DNA of 64,000 bases from Kribbella antibiotica (GTDB taxonomy: Bacteria > Actinomycetota > Actinomycetes > Propionibacteriales > Kribbellaceae): contig NZ_SMKX01000027.1 in assembly GCF_004349055.1 (NCBI RefSeq), positions 1 through 64,000 on the forward strand, given 5' to 3'. Every line of letters begins with the position of its first letter. Position 1 is the stretch's first letter. The notes beneath the pieces were generated by a model. The model saw nothing but the letters and a program-made list of their open reading frames with translations. It made no database searches and was not told where the DNA came from. A program made the position numbers and the translations under genes. Of this stretch, positions 43,318-62,911 are shown in pieces.

Positions 43318-43604
43318 GCCTTCGCCTCGGCCTTCTCGCTGGTTTCCGCAGTCTCAGTCTCTTCGACCTCAGCTGCGGGAACCGGAGCGTCGACCTCTTC
43401 GGTGATACCGAGCGCACGCTCGGTCAGCACCGTGTAGATGCGGGCGATGTCCTTACGGACGGCACGCAGCCGGCCGTGCGACTCCAGCTGTCCCGTGGCA
43501 GCCTGGAACCGGAGGTTGAACAGCTCCTCCTTGGCTTCACCGAGCTTGCTCAGCAGCTCGTCCCGGCCCAGGTTCCGCAGCTCGGCGGCGGTCAGGATAG
43601 CCAT
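43314..43604 (-). CDS. rpmC: 50S ribosomal protein L29 with acidic C-terminal tail
   Basis: The L29 core (residues 1 to about 68) reads [40 protein letters not shown] and [14 protein letters not shown]. The remaining 28 residues are Glu/Ala-rich ([20 protein letters not shown]) and not part of the usual fold. Similar tails occur in other actinobacterial L29 proteins. Confidence 0.96.
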   Translation of the reverse strand: MAILTAAELRNLGRDELLSKLGEAKEELFNLRFQAATGQLESHGRLRAVRKDIARIYTVLTERALGITEEVDAPVPAAEVEETETAETSEKAEAKA

Positions 43605-44023
43605 CAGTTCTCACCTGCCTCTCGGGTGATGAAGCGGCACTTCATCGGCAACTTGTGAATCGCGCGGCGCATGGCCTCGCGGGCGGTGCCTTCGTCAACA
43701 CCGGAGAGCTCGAACATCACTCGACCGGTCTTGACATTCGCGATCCACCACTCCGGCGAACCCTTACCGGAACCCATCCGGGTCTCGGCCGGCTTCTTGG
43801 TCAGCGGGCGGTCCGGGTAGATGTTGATCCAGACCTTTCCGCCACGCTTGATGTGCCGGGTCATCGCAATACGCGCCGACTCGATCTGCCGGTTGGTGAC
43901 GTAGTGGCTTTCCAGCGCCTGGATGCCGAACTCACCGAATGCCAGCGTGGTGCCGCCCTTGGCAGCGCCGGAGCGCCCCGGGTGGTGCTGCTTGCGGTGC
44001 TTGACTTTACGGGGGATGAGCAT
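43604..44023 (-). CDS. rplP: 50S ribosomal protein L16
   Basis: The 139-residue protein sits near the A site. It has the start [40 protein letters not shown] and [20 protein letters not shown]-like segments (here [18 protein letters not shown]), and ends [16 protein letters not shown]. It begins three bases after the rpsC stop. Confidence 0.97.
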   Translation of the reverse strand: MLIPRKVKHRKQHHPGRSGAAKGGTTLAFGEFGIQALESHYVTNRQIESARIAMTRHIKRGGKVWINIYPDRPLTKKPAETRMGSGKGSPEWWIANVKTGRVMFELSGVDEGTAREAMRRAIHKLPMKCRFITREAGEN

Positions 44024-44026
44024 TGT

Positions 44027-44890
<864 letters not shown>

Positions 44891-44891
44891 G

Positions 44892-45494
44892 TCAGGACTC
44901 CTTCTTCTCAGCGGTGGCCTTCTTGGCTGCCGCCTTTTTGGCGGTGGCCTTCTTGGCCGGCTTGTCAGCTGCGTCCGACTTGTCGGCTGCAGCCTTCTTC
45001 GCCGTCTTCTTGGCCGGGGCCTTCTTGGCAGTCTCTGCCTTGGCCTCGTCCGCCTTCTTGGCGGTCTTCTTGGCCGGCGCCTTCGCGGCGGGCTCCTCGA
45101 AGTCACGCGGCTGCACCACAACAGTAATGTGGCTGGTCCGCTTGTGGATCGGGGTGGCCCGACCCTGGGCGCGGGGGCGGTGACGCTTCAGCGTCGGTCC
45201 CTCGTCGACCAGGATCTTCGAGACGATCAGCTCGTCCCGGCTCAGGTGCTCGGTGCCCTCGGCGTTCGCCGCGGCGCTGTCCACGACCTTGTACACGGTC
45301 GCGGCAGCGGCCTGCGGGGCGAACTTCAGAGTGGCGAGTGCGTCGTCGACGCCCACACCGCGCACCAGATCGGCCACGCGACGCGCCTTCATCGGCGTCA
45401 CGCGGACGAAGCGCGCGACCGCGAAGGCCCCGGGCTGCTCGCCCAACAGGCTCTCGCGACGGGCACTTACGGCCCTACGCTCTTGAACGCTCAT
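44892..45494 (-). CDS. rplV: 50S ribosomal protein L22 with Lys/Ala-rich tail
   Basis: The L22 core (to about residue 125) contains [40 protein letters not shown] and [20 protein letters not shown]. About 75 further residues are a repetitive tail of PAKKTAKKA and AKKA units, histone-H1-like in composition, extending the protein to 200 residues. Such tails are found in some actinobacterial L22 proteins and are expected to lie on the ribosome surface. Confidence 0.96.
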   Translation of the reverse strand: MSVQERRAVSARRESLLGEQPGAFAVARFVRVTPMKARRVADLVRGVGVDDALATLKFAPQAAAATVYKVVDSAAANAEGTEHLSRDELIVSKILVDEGPTLKRHRPRAQGRATPIHKRTSHITVVVQPRDFEEPAAKAPAKKTAKKADEAKAETAKKAPAKKTAKKAAADKSDAADKPAKKATAKKAAAKKATAEKKES

Positions 45495-45545
45495 GATGTT
45501 CGAATCTCTCCGTAGGTTGCTTTCGCGTCGTCAACTGACCAGCGG

Positions 45546-45827
45546 TCAGCGACGCCGTGACTTCCGGTCGTCCTTCTCGTGACCCTTGAACGTCCGGGTC
45601 GGGGCGAACTCGCCGAGCTTGTGCCCGACCATCGCGTCCGTCACGAACACCGGCACGTGCTTGCGGCCGTCGTGCACCGCAATCGTGTGGCCGATCATGT
45701 CCGGCACGATCATCGATCGGCGGGACCAGGTCTTGATAACGTTCTTGGTGCCCTTTTCGTTCTGCACCTCCACCTTCTTTGCAAGGTGGTGGTCGACGAA
45801 CGGGCCCTTCTTCAAGCTGCGTGGCAT
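45546..45827 (-). CDS. rpsS: 30S ribosomal protein S19
   Basis: This 93-residue protein is unmistakable: [40 protein letters not shown] and [20 protein letters not shown]. It lies 15 bp after rplB and ends before a 51-bp gap leading to rplV. Confidence 0.98.
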   Translation of the reverse strand: MPRSLKKGPFVDHHLAKKVEVQNEKGTKNVIKTWSRRSMIVPDMIGHTIAVHDGRKHVPVFVTDAMVGHKLGEFAPTRTFKGHEKDDRKSRRR

Positions 45828-45842
45828 TCTGGCCGGCTCCTA

Positions 45843-46676
45843 TCAGCGCTTCTTGCCGGCCTTGCGGCGCCGGACGATCATGCGGTCGCTTTCCTTGCGG
45901 GTACGGGTACGCCCCTCGGGCTTACCCCACGGGGACACCGGGTGGCGTCCACCCGAGGTCTTACCCTCACCACCACCATGCGGGTGGTCGACCGGGTTCA
46001 TCGCGACACCGCGGACGGTCGGGCGCTTGCCCTTCCAGCGCATCCGGCCCGCCTTGCCCCAGTTGATGTTCGACTGCTCACCGTTGCCCACCTCACCGAG
46101 GGTGGCGCGGCAGCGCACGTCGACCATCCGGACCTCGCCGGACGGCATCCGCAGGGTTGCCATCCGACCCTCCTTCGCCACCAGCTGAATGCTGGTACCG
46201 GCGGAGCGGCCCATCTTGGCGCCACCGCCCGGACGCAGCTCAACCGCGTGGATCGTGGAGCCGACCGGGATGTTGCGCAGCGGCAGGTTGTTGCCGATCT
46301 TGATGTCGGCGGCCGGACCGTTCTCGACGACGGTGCCCTGCTTCAGGTTCGTCGGGGCGAGGATGTAGCGCTTCTCGCCGTCGACGTAGTGCAGCAGTGC
46401 GATCCGCGCGGTGCGGTTCGGGTCGTACTCGATCTCGGCAACCTTCGCCGGGACGCCGTCCTTGTCGTACCGCTTGAAGTCGATCAGGCGGTACGCACGC
46501 TTGTGACCGCCGCCCTGGTGCCGAGTGGTGATCTTGCCGCTGTTGTTGCGGCCACCCTTCTTCGGCAGCGGGCGGAGCAGCGACTTCTCAGGCGTCGATC
46601 GGGTGAGCTCGACGAAGTCGGCCACGCTCGAGCCACGACGGCCCGGCGTTGTCGGCTTGTATTTGCGGATACCCAT
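45843..46676 (-). CDS. rplB: 50S ribosomal protein L2
   Basis: The 277-residue peptidyl-transferase-centre protein has [60 protein letters not shown] and [20 protein letters not shown], where the conserved His (HPHGG) lies near the catalytic centre. Its ATG shares a base with the rplW stop. Confidence 0.98.
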   Translation of the reverse strand: MGIRKYKPTTPGRRGSSVADFVELTRSTPEKSLLRPLPKKGGRNNSGKITTRHQGGGHKRAYRLIDFKRYDKDGVPAKVAEIEYDPNRTARIALLHYVDGEKRYILAPTNLKQGTVVENGPAADIKIGNNLPLRNIPVGSTIHAVELRPGGGAKMGRSAGTSIQLVAKEGRMATLRMPSGEVRMVDVRCRATLGEVGNGEQSNINWGKAGRMRWKGKRPTVRGVAMNPVDHPHGGGEGKTSGGRHPVSPWGKPEGRTRTRKESDRMIVRRRKAGKKR

Positions 46677-46981
46677 TACGACTGGCCTCCGAAGATATCG
46701 ATGCGGTCGTCACCCTTGAGGGTCACGATCGCCCGCTTGGTGTCCGGGCGCTTGCCCCAGCCCGACCGGGTGCGGCGACGCTTGCCCTTGCGGTTCAGCG
46801 TGTTGACGTCGTTGACCTTGACCTTGAACACCTTCTCGACCGCGAGCTTGATCTCGGTCTTGTTGGCGTCGGTGGCCACCTCGAACGTGTACTTCTGCTC
46901 GTCCAGCAGGCCGTAGCTCTTCTCGCTCACGACCGGCCGCAGCAGCACGTCCCGCGGGTCCTTGTTCACCCCGTGACTCAT
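46676..46981 (-). CDS. rplW: 50S ribosomal protein L23
   Basis: The 101-residue protein lies at the exit tunnel, where trigger factor and SRP dock. Segments [40 protein letters not shown] and [20 protein letters not shown] identify L23. Its start overlaps the rplD stop by four bases. Confidence 0.97.
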   Translation of the reverse strand: MSHGVNKDPRDVLLRPVVSEKSYGLLDEQKYTFEVATDANKTEIKLAVEKVFKVKVNDVNTLNRKGKRRRTRSGWGKRPDTKRAIVTLKGDDRIDIFGGQS

Positions 46982-47673
46982 GCTTCAACCTCCTGCTCGG
47001 CCTCGGTCGACGTTGCGACGGCCTTCACGGACTTACCTTTCGGCGCGCCGGCGACAAAGGTGTCGAGGGCGGCCTTGGTGAAAACGACCGCGTCGCTGCA
47101 GAGAACGTCGTACGCGTTCAGCTGGTCAGCGGCGATCAGGTGCACGTGCTGCACGTTGCGCAGGCTCAGCCAGGTGCTCTCGTCGGCGCGGTCCACGACG
47201 ACGAGCGCCTTACCCGGGTCGGTGACCAGGGCCAGGACGTTCAGCGCGCCCTTGGTGGACGGGGTGTCGCCGTCGAGGAAACTCTCGACCACGATCACCC
47301 GGCCGTCACGGGCCCGGTCCGACAGCGAGCCACGCAGCGCGGCAGCGATCATCTTCTTGGGGGTCCGCTGGCTGTAGTCACGCGGCGTGGGGCCGTGAAC
47401 GACGCCACCACCGGTGAACTGCGGCGCGCGGGTCGAGCCCTGACGGGCGCGACCGGTGCCCTTCTGGCGGTACGGCTTGGCGCCACCACCGGACACCTCG
47501 CCCCGGCGCTTGACCTTGTGCGTGCCCTGACGAGCAGCAGCCAACTGGGCCACCACGACCTGGTGGATCAGCGGGATGTTGACCTGGACGTCGAACAGCT
47601 CGGCCGGAAGCTCGGCAGAACCCTTCTTAGTGACCTTGTCGCCCTTCACGGCGACGACGTCGACGGTGCTCAC
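46978..47673 (-). CDS. rplD: 50S ribosomal protein L4
   Basis: The 231-residue protein has the L4 loop [20 protein letters not shown] followed by [20 protein letters not shown], which reaches into the exit tunnel, and the helical region [21 protein letters not shown]4 represses the S10 operon in E. coli, but a matching leader is not evident here. A short acidic tail ([10 protein letters not shown]) ends the protein. Confidence 0.97.
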   Translation of the reverse strand: MSTVDVVAVKGDKVTKKGSAELPAELFDVQVNIPLIHQVVVAQLAAARQGTHKVKRRGEVSGGGAKPYRQKGTGRARQGSTRAPQFTGGGVVHGPTPRDYSQRTPKKMIAAALRGSLSDRARDGRVIVVESFLDGDTPSTKGALNVLALVTDPGKALVVVDRADESTWLSLRNVQHVHLIAADQLNAYDVLCSDAVVFTKAALDTFVAGAPKGKSVKAVATSTEAEQEVEA

Positions 47674-48323
47674 TTGGCCCCCTTCGCGGCGTTACGGATC
47701 AGCACGAGGCCGCCCTTGGGTCCGGGAACGGCACCCTTGAGCAGGATCAGACCGCGCTCCACATCGACCGCGTGCACGGTGATGTTCTGCGTGGTGACCT
47801 TCTCGTGGCCCATCCGGCCCGACATCTTCATTCCCTTGAAAACCCGGCCGGGGGTGGCGCAGCCGCCGATGGAACCCGGCGAACGGTGCTTCTTGTGCAC
47901 ACCGTGGCTGGCGCGGAGGCCGTGGAAGCCGTGCCGCTTCATGACACCGGCGAAGCCCTTGCCCTTGCTGGTGGCGGAAACGTCGACCAGCTCACCGGCC
48001 TCGAATGCCTCGGCCTTGATCTCCTGGCCCAGCGTGTACTCGCTGGCGTCGGCGGTCCGCAGCTCGAGCAGGTGGCGGCGAGGAGTCACGCCGGCCTTCT
48101 CGAAGTGGCCGCGCATCGGCGAGGTCACCTTGCGGGGGTCGATGTCGCCGAACGCGATCTGAACGCCGTCGTACCCGGCGTCAGCCGAGGTACGGACACC
48201 GGTGACGACACACGGGCCGGCCTGGATCACGGTGACGGGGACGACTCGGTTGTTCTCGTCCCAGGTCTGGGTCATGCCGAGCTTGGTGCCCAGCAGCCCT
48301 CGCGTGTTTTTAGTGTTGCTCAT
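47670..48323 (-). CDS. rplC: 50S ribosomal protein L3
   Basis: L3 initiates 50S assembly. The 217-residue protein starts [20 protein letters not shown] at the ATG at 48323, with AGGGACG upstream; an upstream extension in the same frame is not conserved. [20 protein letters not shown] and [20 protein letters not shown] are typical, the latter including the Gln/His-region loop that approaches the catalytic centre. Confidence 0.97.
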   Translation of the reverse strand: MSNTKNTRGLLGTKLGMTQTWDENNRVVPVTVIQAGPCVVTGVRTSADAGYDGVQIAFGDIDPRKVTSPMRGHFEKAGVTPRRHLLELRTADASEYTLGQEIKAEAFEAGELVDVSATSKGKGFAGVMKRHGFHGLRASHGVHKKHRSPGSIGGCATPGRVFKGMKMSGRMGHEKVTTQNITVHAVDVERGLILLKGAVPGPKGGLVLIRNAAKGAK

Positions 48324-48339
48324 TGGCTGTTCGCGTCCC

Positions 48340-48648
48340 TCAGAGCTTGATCTCGATGTCGACACCGGCCGGCAGGTCGAGCCGCATCAGCGAGTCGACG
48401 GTCTTCGGCGTGGGGTCGATGATGTCGATGAGCCGCTTGTGGGTGCGCATCTCGAAGTGCTCGCGGCTGTCCTTGTACTTGTGCGGCGAGCGGATGACGC
48501 AGAACACGTTCTTTTCCGTCGGCAACGGCACCGGGCCAGCAACCTTCGCACCAGTACGCGTCACCGTGTCGACAATCTTGCGTGCCGAGCTGTCGATGAC
48601 CTCGTGGTCGTAGGCCTTCAGCCGGATGCGGATCTTTTGTCCCGCCAT
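48340..48648 (-). CDS. rpsJ: 30S ribosomal protein S10 (NusE)
   Basis: The 102-residue protein also acts in transcription antitermination (NusE). [40 protein letters not shown] and [13 protein letters not shown] are diagnostic. It is the first gene of the S10 operon; its leader contains a sequence shared with the rpsL leader. Confidence 0.98.
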   Translation of the reverse strand: MAGQKIRIRLKAYDHEVIDSSARKIVDTVTRTGAKVAGPVPLPTEKNVFCVIRSPHKYKDSREHFEMRTHKRLIDIIDPTPKTVDSLMRLDLPAGVDIEIKL

Positions 48649-48691
48649 CGCTTCGCTTCGTCCTTCTCTATCGTCTTCGTTGCGTTGCTCC

Positions 48692-48714
48692 GACCCCCGC
48701 GGTCGGGTGTGTCG
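48692..48714 (-). promoter_or_regulatory. Leader element shared with the rpsL leader (copy 1)
   Basis: These 23 bases, beginning GACCCCCGCGGTCGGG on the plus strand, are identical to 53361-53383 in the rpsL leader. Here the element can form a 6-bp stem (CCGACC/GGTCGG, 48690-48706). It lies 44 bp upstream of the rpsJ ATG on the transcribed strand. It may be a shared r-protein-operon control signal. Confidence 0.6.
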
Positions 48715-48971
48715 CCGTGTGCCTAAAAATCTGCGCGGCACACGCGTGACTCACCGCTTCGTCGATCGGGATGGTGATCGGGGCTCGGTCTCGGACCGGG
48801 CCTCGGCATGGTCTCCGGTCCGGCGCACCAGCCAACTGGAACAGTTGGGGCGCGCCCCGGCAACCTCGCCTGAGCAACCTGAATATTGTGCCAGAGATCG
48901 GCGTCGAAACGCCAATCGGGTGGCTTTGAGCCCGATCCCAGCCCACCTGAGCAGGGATCGAGCGCAAAGCA

Positions 48972-49011
48972 GAGGTCCGCGGGGCTCAGACTGCGAGCCC
49001 TCGCGGACCTC
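48972..49011 (-). terminator. Rho-independent terminator after tuf
   Basis: GAGGTCCGCGGGGCTC (48972-48987) pairs with 48995-49011 apart from one bulged base, around a seven-base loop. It lies 6 bp after the tuf stop on the minus strand and should separate tuf from the S10 operon. Confidence 0.8.
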
Positions 49012-49017
49012 GTGAGA

Positions 49018-50211
49018 TCACTTGAGGATCTTGGTGACCCGGCCGGCGCCGACGGTGCGGCCACCTTCACGGATCGCGAACTTCAGGTTCTCTTCCATGG
49101 CGATCGGCTGGATCAGCTCGACGTTCATGTCGGTGTTGTCGCCCGGCATGACCATCTCGGTGCCCTCGGGGAGGGTAACGACGCCGGTCACGTCCGTGGT
49201 GCGGAAGTAGAACTGCGGGCGGTAGTTCTGGAAGAACGGCGTGTGCCGGCCGCCCTCTTCCTTCGAGAGGATGTAGACCGAAGCCTCGAAGGCGGTGTGC
49301 GGGGTCGTGGTGCCCGGCTTGATGACAACCATGCCGCGCTCGACGTCCTCGCGCTTGGTGCCACGAAGCAGCAGACCGACGTTCTCGCCGGCCTCACCGG
49401 TGTCGAGCAGCTTGCGGAACATCTCGATGCCGGTGACCGTGGTGGTCTGCTTGGCCTCGCGGATGCCGATCAGGTCGACGGTCTCGTTGACCTTGACCAC
49501 ACCGCGCTCGATCCGGCCGGTGATGACGGTACCGCGACCCGTGATGGTGAAGACATCCTCCACCGGCATCAGGAACGGCTTGTCGATCTCGCGGACCGGC
49601 TGCGGGATGTAAGCGTCGACGGCGTCCATCAGCTCGATGATCGACTCGGCCCACTTGGCGTCACCCTGCAGTGCGGGGTGCGCGGCGACCCGGACGATCG
49701 GCGCGTTGTCGCCGTCGAACTCCTGGTCGGAGAGCAGCTCGCGAACCTCGAGCTCGACGAGCTCCAGGATCTCCTCGTCGTCGACCATGTCGCACTTGTT
49801 CAGCGCGACGACCATCGCCGGCACGCCGACCTGACGGGCGAGCAGCACGTGCTCACGCGTCTGGGGCATCGGGCCGTCGGTGGCGGCGACGACCAGGATC
49901 GCACCGTCCATCTGGGCCGCACCGGTGATCATGTTCTTGATGTAGTCCGCGTGCCCCGGGCAGTCGACGTGGGCGTAGTGCCGGGCCTCGGTCTGGTACT
50001 CGACGTGCGCGATCGAGATCGTGATACCGCGCTGACGCTCTTCCGGCGCCTTGTCGATCTGATCGAAGGCCGACGCCTCGTTCAGGGTCGGGTACTTGTC
50101 GTGCAGCACCTTGGTGATCGCCGCGGTAAGAGTGGTCTTACCGTGGTCGATGTGACCGATGGTGCCGATGTTGACGTGCGGCTTAGTCCGCTCGAACTTC
50201 GCCTTAGCCAC
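49018..50211 (-). CDS. tuf: Elongation factor Tu
   Basis: This 397-residue GTPase delivers aminoacyl-tRNA. The G motifs are GHIDHGKTT (G1), ERQRGITIS (G2), DCPGHADY (G3) and [10 protein letters not shown] (G4). Domains 2 and 3 follow, ending in the family signature [20 protein letters not shown]. The GTG start at 50211 is preceded by a strong AGGAGGG. It lies 72 bp downstream of fusA. Confidence 0.98.
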   Translation of the reverse strand: MAKAKFERTKPHVNIGTIGHIDHGKTTLTAAITKVLHDKYPTLNEASAFDQIDKAPEERQRGITISIAHVEYQTEARHYAHVDCPGHADYIKNMITGAAQMDGAILVVAATDGPMPQTREHVLLARQVGVPAMVVALNKCDMVDDEEILELVELEVRELLSDQEFDGDNAPIVRVAAHPALQGDAKWAESIIELMDAVDAYIPQPVREIDKPFLMPVEDVFTITGRGTVITGRIERGVVKVNETVDLIGIREAKQTTTVTGIEMFRKLLDTGEAGENVGLLLRGTKREDVERGMVVIKPGTTTPHTAFEASVYILSKEEGGRHTPFFQNYRPQFYFRTTDVTGVVTLPEGTEMVMPGDNTDMNVELIQPIAMEENLKFAIREGGRTVGAGRVTKILK

Positions 50212-50283
50212 TGGGGCCCTCCTGGAAAGTGTTGACTTACGCCGTACGCCGACGCGCTGTGGGTTGGTTGGACCGGAGCGAGA

Positions 50284-52395
<2,112 letters not shown>

Positions 52396-52466
52396 CTCGG
52401 TGGTCTACCTCTCGATTCTGTGCTGCATAAAAAGTGTGAGTGCAGGGGTCCGGAGCGGACCCCGGA

Positions 52467-52937
52467 TCACCAGCGGTAGTGAGCGAAGGCCTTGTTGGCT
52501 TCGGCCATCTTGTGCGTGTCCTCGCGGCGCTTGACCGAGGCACCCAGACCGTTGGAGGCGTCCAGGATCTCGTTCATCAGGCGCTCGGCCATCGTCTTCT
52601 CGCGACGAGCGCGGGAGTACGACGTCAGCCAGCGCAGGGCCAGCGTGTTCGAGCGGCCCGGCTTGACCTCGATCGGCACCTGGTAGGTGGCGCCACCGAC
52701 ACGACGGCTCTTCACCTCGATGCTCGGCTTCACGTTGTCCAGCGCGCGCTTGAGCGTGATGACCGGGTCGGTGCCCGTCTTCGTCTTCGTGCCCTCGAGG
52801 GCCGTGTAGACGATGCTCTGCGCGATCTGCTTCTTGCCGTCGACCAGGATCTTCGAGATCAACTGGGTGACGAGCGGTGAAGCGTAGACCGGGTCGATGA
52901 TGACCGGCCGCTTCGGGGCGGGACCCTTGCGCGGCAT
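52467..52937 (-). CDS. rpsG: 30S ribosomal protein S7
   Basis: The 156-residue head protein reads [40 protein letters not shown] and [21 protein letters not shown]-like sequence (here [20 protein letters not shown]). Its start shares one base with the rpsL stop. S7 feeds back on the str operon in E. coli, but no site is evident here. Confidence 0.98.
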   Translation of the reverse strand: MPRKGPAPKRPVIIDPVYASPLVTQLISKILVDGKKQIAQSIVYTALEGTKTKTGTDPVITLKRALDNVKPSIEVKSRRVGGATYQVPIEVKPGRSNTLALRWLTSYSRARREKTMAERLMNEILDASNGLGASVKRREDTHKMAEANKAFAHYRW

Positions 52938-53311
52938 TAGCTCTTCTCCTTCTTCGCGCCGTAACGGCTGCGAGCCTGCTTACGGTTCTTCACACCCTGG
53001 GTGTCGAGCGAACCGCGGATGATCTTGTACCGGACACCGGGCAGGTCCTTCACACGACCGCCACGCACGAGCACGATCGAGTGCTCCTGCAGGTTGTGGC
53101 CGACGCCGGGGATGTACGCGGTGACCTCGATGCCGCTGGTCAAGCGAACACGCGCAACCTTGCGAAGGGCCGAGTTCGGCTTCTTCGGCGTGGTGGTGTA
53201 GACGCGTGTGCACACACCGCGACGCTGAGGGGAACCCTTCAGGGCGGGCGTCTTGTTCTTGGACACCTTGTCCTGGCGGCCCTTGCGGACCAGCTGCTGA
53301 ATGGTGGGCAC
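52937..53311 (-). CDS. rpsL: 30S ribosomal protein S12
   Basis: The 124-residue decoding-centre protein starts with GTG at 53311 ([20 protein letters not shown]). Lys43 (in [13 protein letters not shown]), Lys88 and Asp89 ([11 protein letters not shown]) are wild-type, so no streptomycin-resistance substitution is seen at these classic positions. It is the first gene of the str operon, with a promoter about 200 bp upstream. Confidence 0.98.
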   Translation of the reverse strand: MPTIQQLVRKGRQDKVSKNKTPALKGSPQRRGVCTRVYTTTPKKPNSALRKVARVRLTSGIEVTAYIPGVGHNLQEHSIVLVRGGRVKDLPGVRYKIIRGSLDTQGVKNRKQARSRYGAKKEKS

Positions 53312-53360
53312 CGCGTAGGTCTCTTTCTGTCGTCCGGCTTTCTGCTCATGCTGTGTGCCT

Positions 53361-53383
53361 GACCCCCGCGGTCGGGTGTGTCG
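53361..53383 (-). promoter_or_regulatory. Leader element shared with the rpsJ leader (copy 2)
   Basis: These 23 bases are identical to 48692-48714. On the minus strand they lie inside the rpsL leader, about 50 bases upstream of the GTG and about 120 bases after the inferred transcription start. The stem possible in the rpsJ copy has one mismatch here, so the conserved sequence rather than the stem may matter. Confidence 0.6.
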
Positions 53384-53510
53384 CGTGCACACGGGCGTAC
53401 CGGAGCCGTAATCTTTCAGACTGTCGGCAAGAGTCCCGTGCCACGCGCGCAGACCCAATTATTTCGAGGGGCACGCATGACGGCCCAGGATGACCCGGGC
53501 ACGATCGTTA

Positions 53511-53539
53511 AGAGTAGCGGCTGCCTCCAGCACGGTCAA
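53511..53539 (-). promoter_or_regulatory. Sigma-70-type promoter of the str operon
   Basis: On the minus strand a -35 TTGACC (53534-53539) and a -10 TACTCT (53511-53516) are separated by exactly 17 bases. The start of transcription should be near 53504, giving an rpsL leader of about 190 nt. Confidence 0.75.
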
Positions 53540-53654
53540 AATGACTAACCGGACCACATCGAGGCTGGGCCGCGTTTCTAGTCTACAGGCTCCACGGGGT
53601 ACCTCTCACCGCTACGGCAGCAGGTATCGCCACCAGACCAGTGGGAGCCTGGAC

Positions 53655-53676
53655 CGGCGCCGCCCCAGCGGCGCCG
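53655..53676 (-). terminator. Hairpin terminator after the hydrolase-SnoaL gene
   Basis: A 9-bp perfect stem (CGGCGCCGC and CGGCGCCGC-type complement, arms 53655-53663 and 53668-53676) with a four-base loop lies 42 bp beyond the stop on the minus strand. A clean T-run is lacking. Confidence 0.6.
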
Positions 53677-53717
53677 CAGCACGTCCAGCAGGCGGATCCT
53701 TGTCTCACCCCAGTGGG

Positions 53718-55040
53718 TCAGGAGCGGAACTCGACCTCGGCGATCAGGCCTTCGCTGACGCGGTACAACGCGATCCGCGCCACCGGCTCGCCACTGTCGT
53801 GGACCACCTGGTGCTCAACCACCCACTCGCCGAGCATCAGTTTCTGCATCACTTCGGTCTTGCAGCTGCCTGCGTCGAACAGCGGCCGATAGAGCTCACG
53901 GAGGAAGCGGCGGCCCTTCATCTCGGTGCCATCGGCAAACGAGATCCGGGCCGTCGGCGAATACATCGCCAGGAACGCCTCCAGATCGTGCGCTGCGTAC
54001 GCCGAGTGCTCCCGCCCGACAACCCGTGCGGCAGCAGTGTCAGCGGCTCCGAACGAGCTGGAGATCGAGCTCAGCAGGTCGGTGGTCTCCGGCAGCTGCG
54101 CACTGGCGGGCGCGGCAGCTGCGGGGGTGGGGGCAACAGTCTTGGCAGGCGCTACGACTGCTTCGGCGATGGGGAGCTCTTCCTTGACCGGTTCGGGTTT
54201 CGGCTTCGAGGCCGCCGTCGTCCGGCGGGTGCTGGTGGTCGTGGTGGTGCTAGTAGTAGTGGCGACAGCGACTCTCGCCTTCGGTGGCGGGACAAGCAGG
54301 CCGTCGTGGGTCCCCGGCTCTTCGCCCAGGTGGGCGATCGCCCAGTCCAGAGCCTTGGTGACGGCGGCGCGTGATTCTTCGGTGTGGTCGAGCATGTCGA
54401 ACCCGTGGTGCCCTTTCGGTACGTCGATGATGTCCAGCGCAGTGCCACCCGCGGAGACGAACTCCGCAACGGGGCCGGCGAGCTCAGCCCGCTCGAGCCC
54501 GACCTTGGTGAGCAGCACCGGCAGGTCCTTGTGTTTGCCGATGACCTCGGCAGCGTTGACCAGATCGTCGACACCGGGCGGTGTGGCGAGCATTGGATAG
54601 GTGAGGGCGACGCCGCGCAGCCAGTCGGGGCGGCTGTCCAGCCACTCCCCCGCCAGCAGGCCGGCACCGGAGAAGAACCACAGCACGACCCGATCCGGGT
54701 CGACGTGCGGATCAGAACGCAGTACGCCGATCGCTGCCTCCACCTCGTCGGCGGCGACGGACAGCTTGTCCAGGCCATTGATGAGGCTGTGATCGACGAC
54801 CGCGGCCACCGCTCCACGGCGAGCGGCGGCGGTCGCATATCCCTGGTAGACCGGCCATTCCCGAGGTGTCGCCTCGAGATCGGGCGGCGCGGGACCACCG
54901 TGCACAAAGAGAATCGCACCGTGCCGGGCGCTGCCGGCCGGGCGGTAGAAGTCGATCTCGCCGAGCCTGTCGACACGCACCCCGGGCCCGTCCGGCACAC
55001 CGAGGACGAAGGGGCGCAGATAGCCCGGAAGATCCGTCAT
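53718..55040 (-). CDS. Alpha/beta hydrolase fused to a SnoaL-like domain
   Basis: The 440-residue protein has two parts. Residues 1 to about 250 are an alpha/beta hydrolase: ILFVHGGPAPPD supplies the oxyanion loop, VVLWFFSGAGLLAGEWL the nucleophile elbow (Ser in FFSGAG), and VPKGHHGFDMLDHTE the catalytic His. A Thr/Lys/Pro-rich linker (about 265-320, with a TTSTTTTTSTRRTT run) follows. The last 110 residues are an NTF2/SnoaL-like domain (AYAAHDLEAFLAMYSPTARI, ending RVSEGLIAEVEFRS). I chose the ATG at 55040 where family-like sequence begins; upstream codons are not conserved. It lies between rpoC and rpsL, away from any pathway that would show its substrate. Confidence 0.85.
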   Translation of the reverse strand: MTDLPGYLRPFVLGVPDGPGVRVDRLGEIDFYRPAGSARHGAILFVHGGPAPPDLEATPREWPVYQGYATAAARRGAVAAVVDHSLINGLDKLSVAADEVEAAIGVLRSDPHVDPDRVVLWFFSGAGLLAGEWLDSRPDWLRGVALTYPMLATPPGVDDLVNAAEVIGKHKDLPVLLTKVGLERAELAGPVAEFVSAGGTALDIIDVPKGHHGFDMLDHTEESRAAVTKALDWAIAHLGEEPGTHDGLLVPPPKARVAVATTTSTTTTTSTRRTTAASKPKPEPVKEELPIAEAVVAPAKTVAPTPAAAAPASAQLPETTDLLSSISSSFGAADTAAARVVGREHSAYAAHDLEAFLAMYSPTARISFADGTEMKGRRFLRELYRPLFDAGSCKTEVMQKLMLGEWVVEHQVVHDSGEPVARIALYRVSEGLIAEVEFRS

Positions 55041-55159
55041 GCACCAATCTTGGACTATGCCCCGGACACTTCGAGCCACCACCCCGAGTGTCCCTGTGAT
55101 CACGATCCGAAACGACCGATTTCCCTTACCCGCAAAGCGTTTGAAGTACCCCGAAAACG

Positions 55160-55199
55160 CCGGTACGGCGGCACCCCCGAAGGGATACCGCCGTACCGG
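55160..55199 (-). terminator. Rho-independent terminator after rpoC
   Basis: A perfect 12-bp stem (CCGGTACGGCGG at 55160-55171, complement at 55188-55199) with a 16-base loop lies about 10 bp beyond the rpoC stop on the minus strand. It should end the rpoBC transcript. Confidence 0.75.
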
Positions 55200-55209
55200 A
55201 TGACTCTGA

Positions 55210-59070
<3,861 letters not shown>

Positions 59071-59137
59071 GATGTGTTAACTCCCGTTGTTGAAGTGGTC
59101 TGAGTGAAGTGGCAGTTGATCGAGAGCGGCAACCCGC

Positions 59138-62623
<3,486 letters not shown>

Positions 62624-62647
62624 GGGGCGTCCTTCCACGGGCTCGCA

Positions 62648-62675
62648 AACTTCGGTGCTGGAACTTCGGTGCTGG
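62648..62675 (-). repeat. 14-nt tandem repeat in the rpoB leader
   Basis: AACTTCGGTGCTGG is present twice in direct tandem at 62648-62661 and 62662-62675, just upstream of the rpoB start on the transcribed strand. It could be a slippage-generated duplication in the leader. Its effect, if any, is unknown. Confidence 0.85.
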
Positions 62676-62763
62676 CACTTGCGGTAGCTTCAGAGCGCAG
62701 GCCAAACCACCCCAGTCAAGTCGAGACCCAAGCCGAGGTGGAGTAAAAGCAGCGCAAAGCGAT

Positions 62764-62793
62764 AGGCTACCCGATACGGGCAAGCCTGTCCAA
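62764..62793 (-). promoter_or_regulatory. Candidate sigma-70-type promoter of rpoBC
   Basis: On the minus strand TTGGAC (62788-62793) and TAGCCT (62764-62769) are spaced by 18 bases. This would place the transcription start near 62757 and give a leader of about 130 nt including the tandem repeat. Confidence 0.6.
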
Positions 62794-62911
62794 TGGGGTC
62801 CGATAGTTTGCCTTCGGACCACCCTTTCCGTCAAGGACCGACCCGGTGTCTCCAGTAGGTAGATCACCTACGAGCCTGCCGGCGTCCTCTTGGTGCGGAG
62901 TTACACAGAGA

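Larger units (their letters stand above)
48649..49017 (-). other. S10-operon leader and promoter region, no gene
   Basis: This 369-bp gap between tuf and rpsJ holds no protein-like frame. It contains the tuf terminator at its right end and the GACCCCCGCGGTCGGG leader element. A possible primary-sigma promoter on the minus strand has -10 CACAAT at 48885-48890 and -35 TTGGCG at 48910-48915, although its 19-bp spacer is long. The rpsJ leader would then be about 230 nt. Confidence 0.6.
53312..53717 (-). other. str-operon leader and promoter region, no gene
   Basis: This 406-bp gap holds no credible protein frame. It contains the rpsL promoter, a long leader with a sequence shared with rpsJ, and the terminator of the hydrolase gene at its right end. 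Confidence 0.7.

Noticed and set aside
52937-53311. Streptomycin-resistance change in S12
   Set aside because: Lys43 and Lys88 are wild-type; no classic rpsL resistance codon is present.
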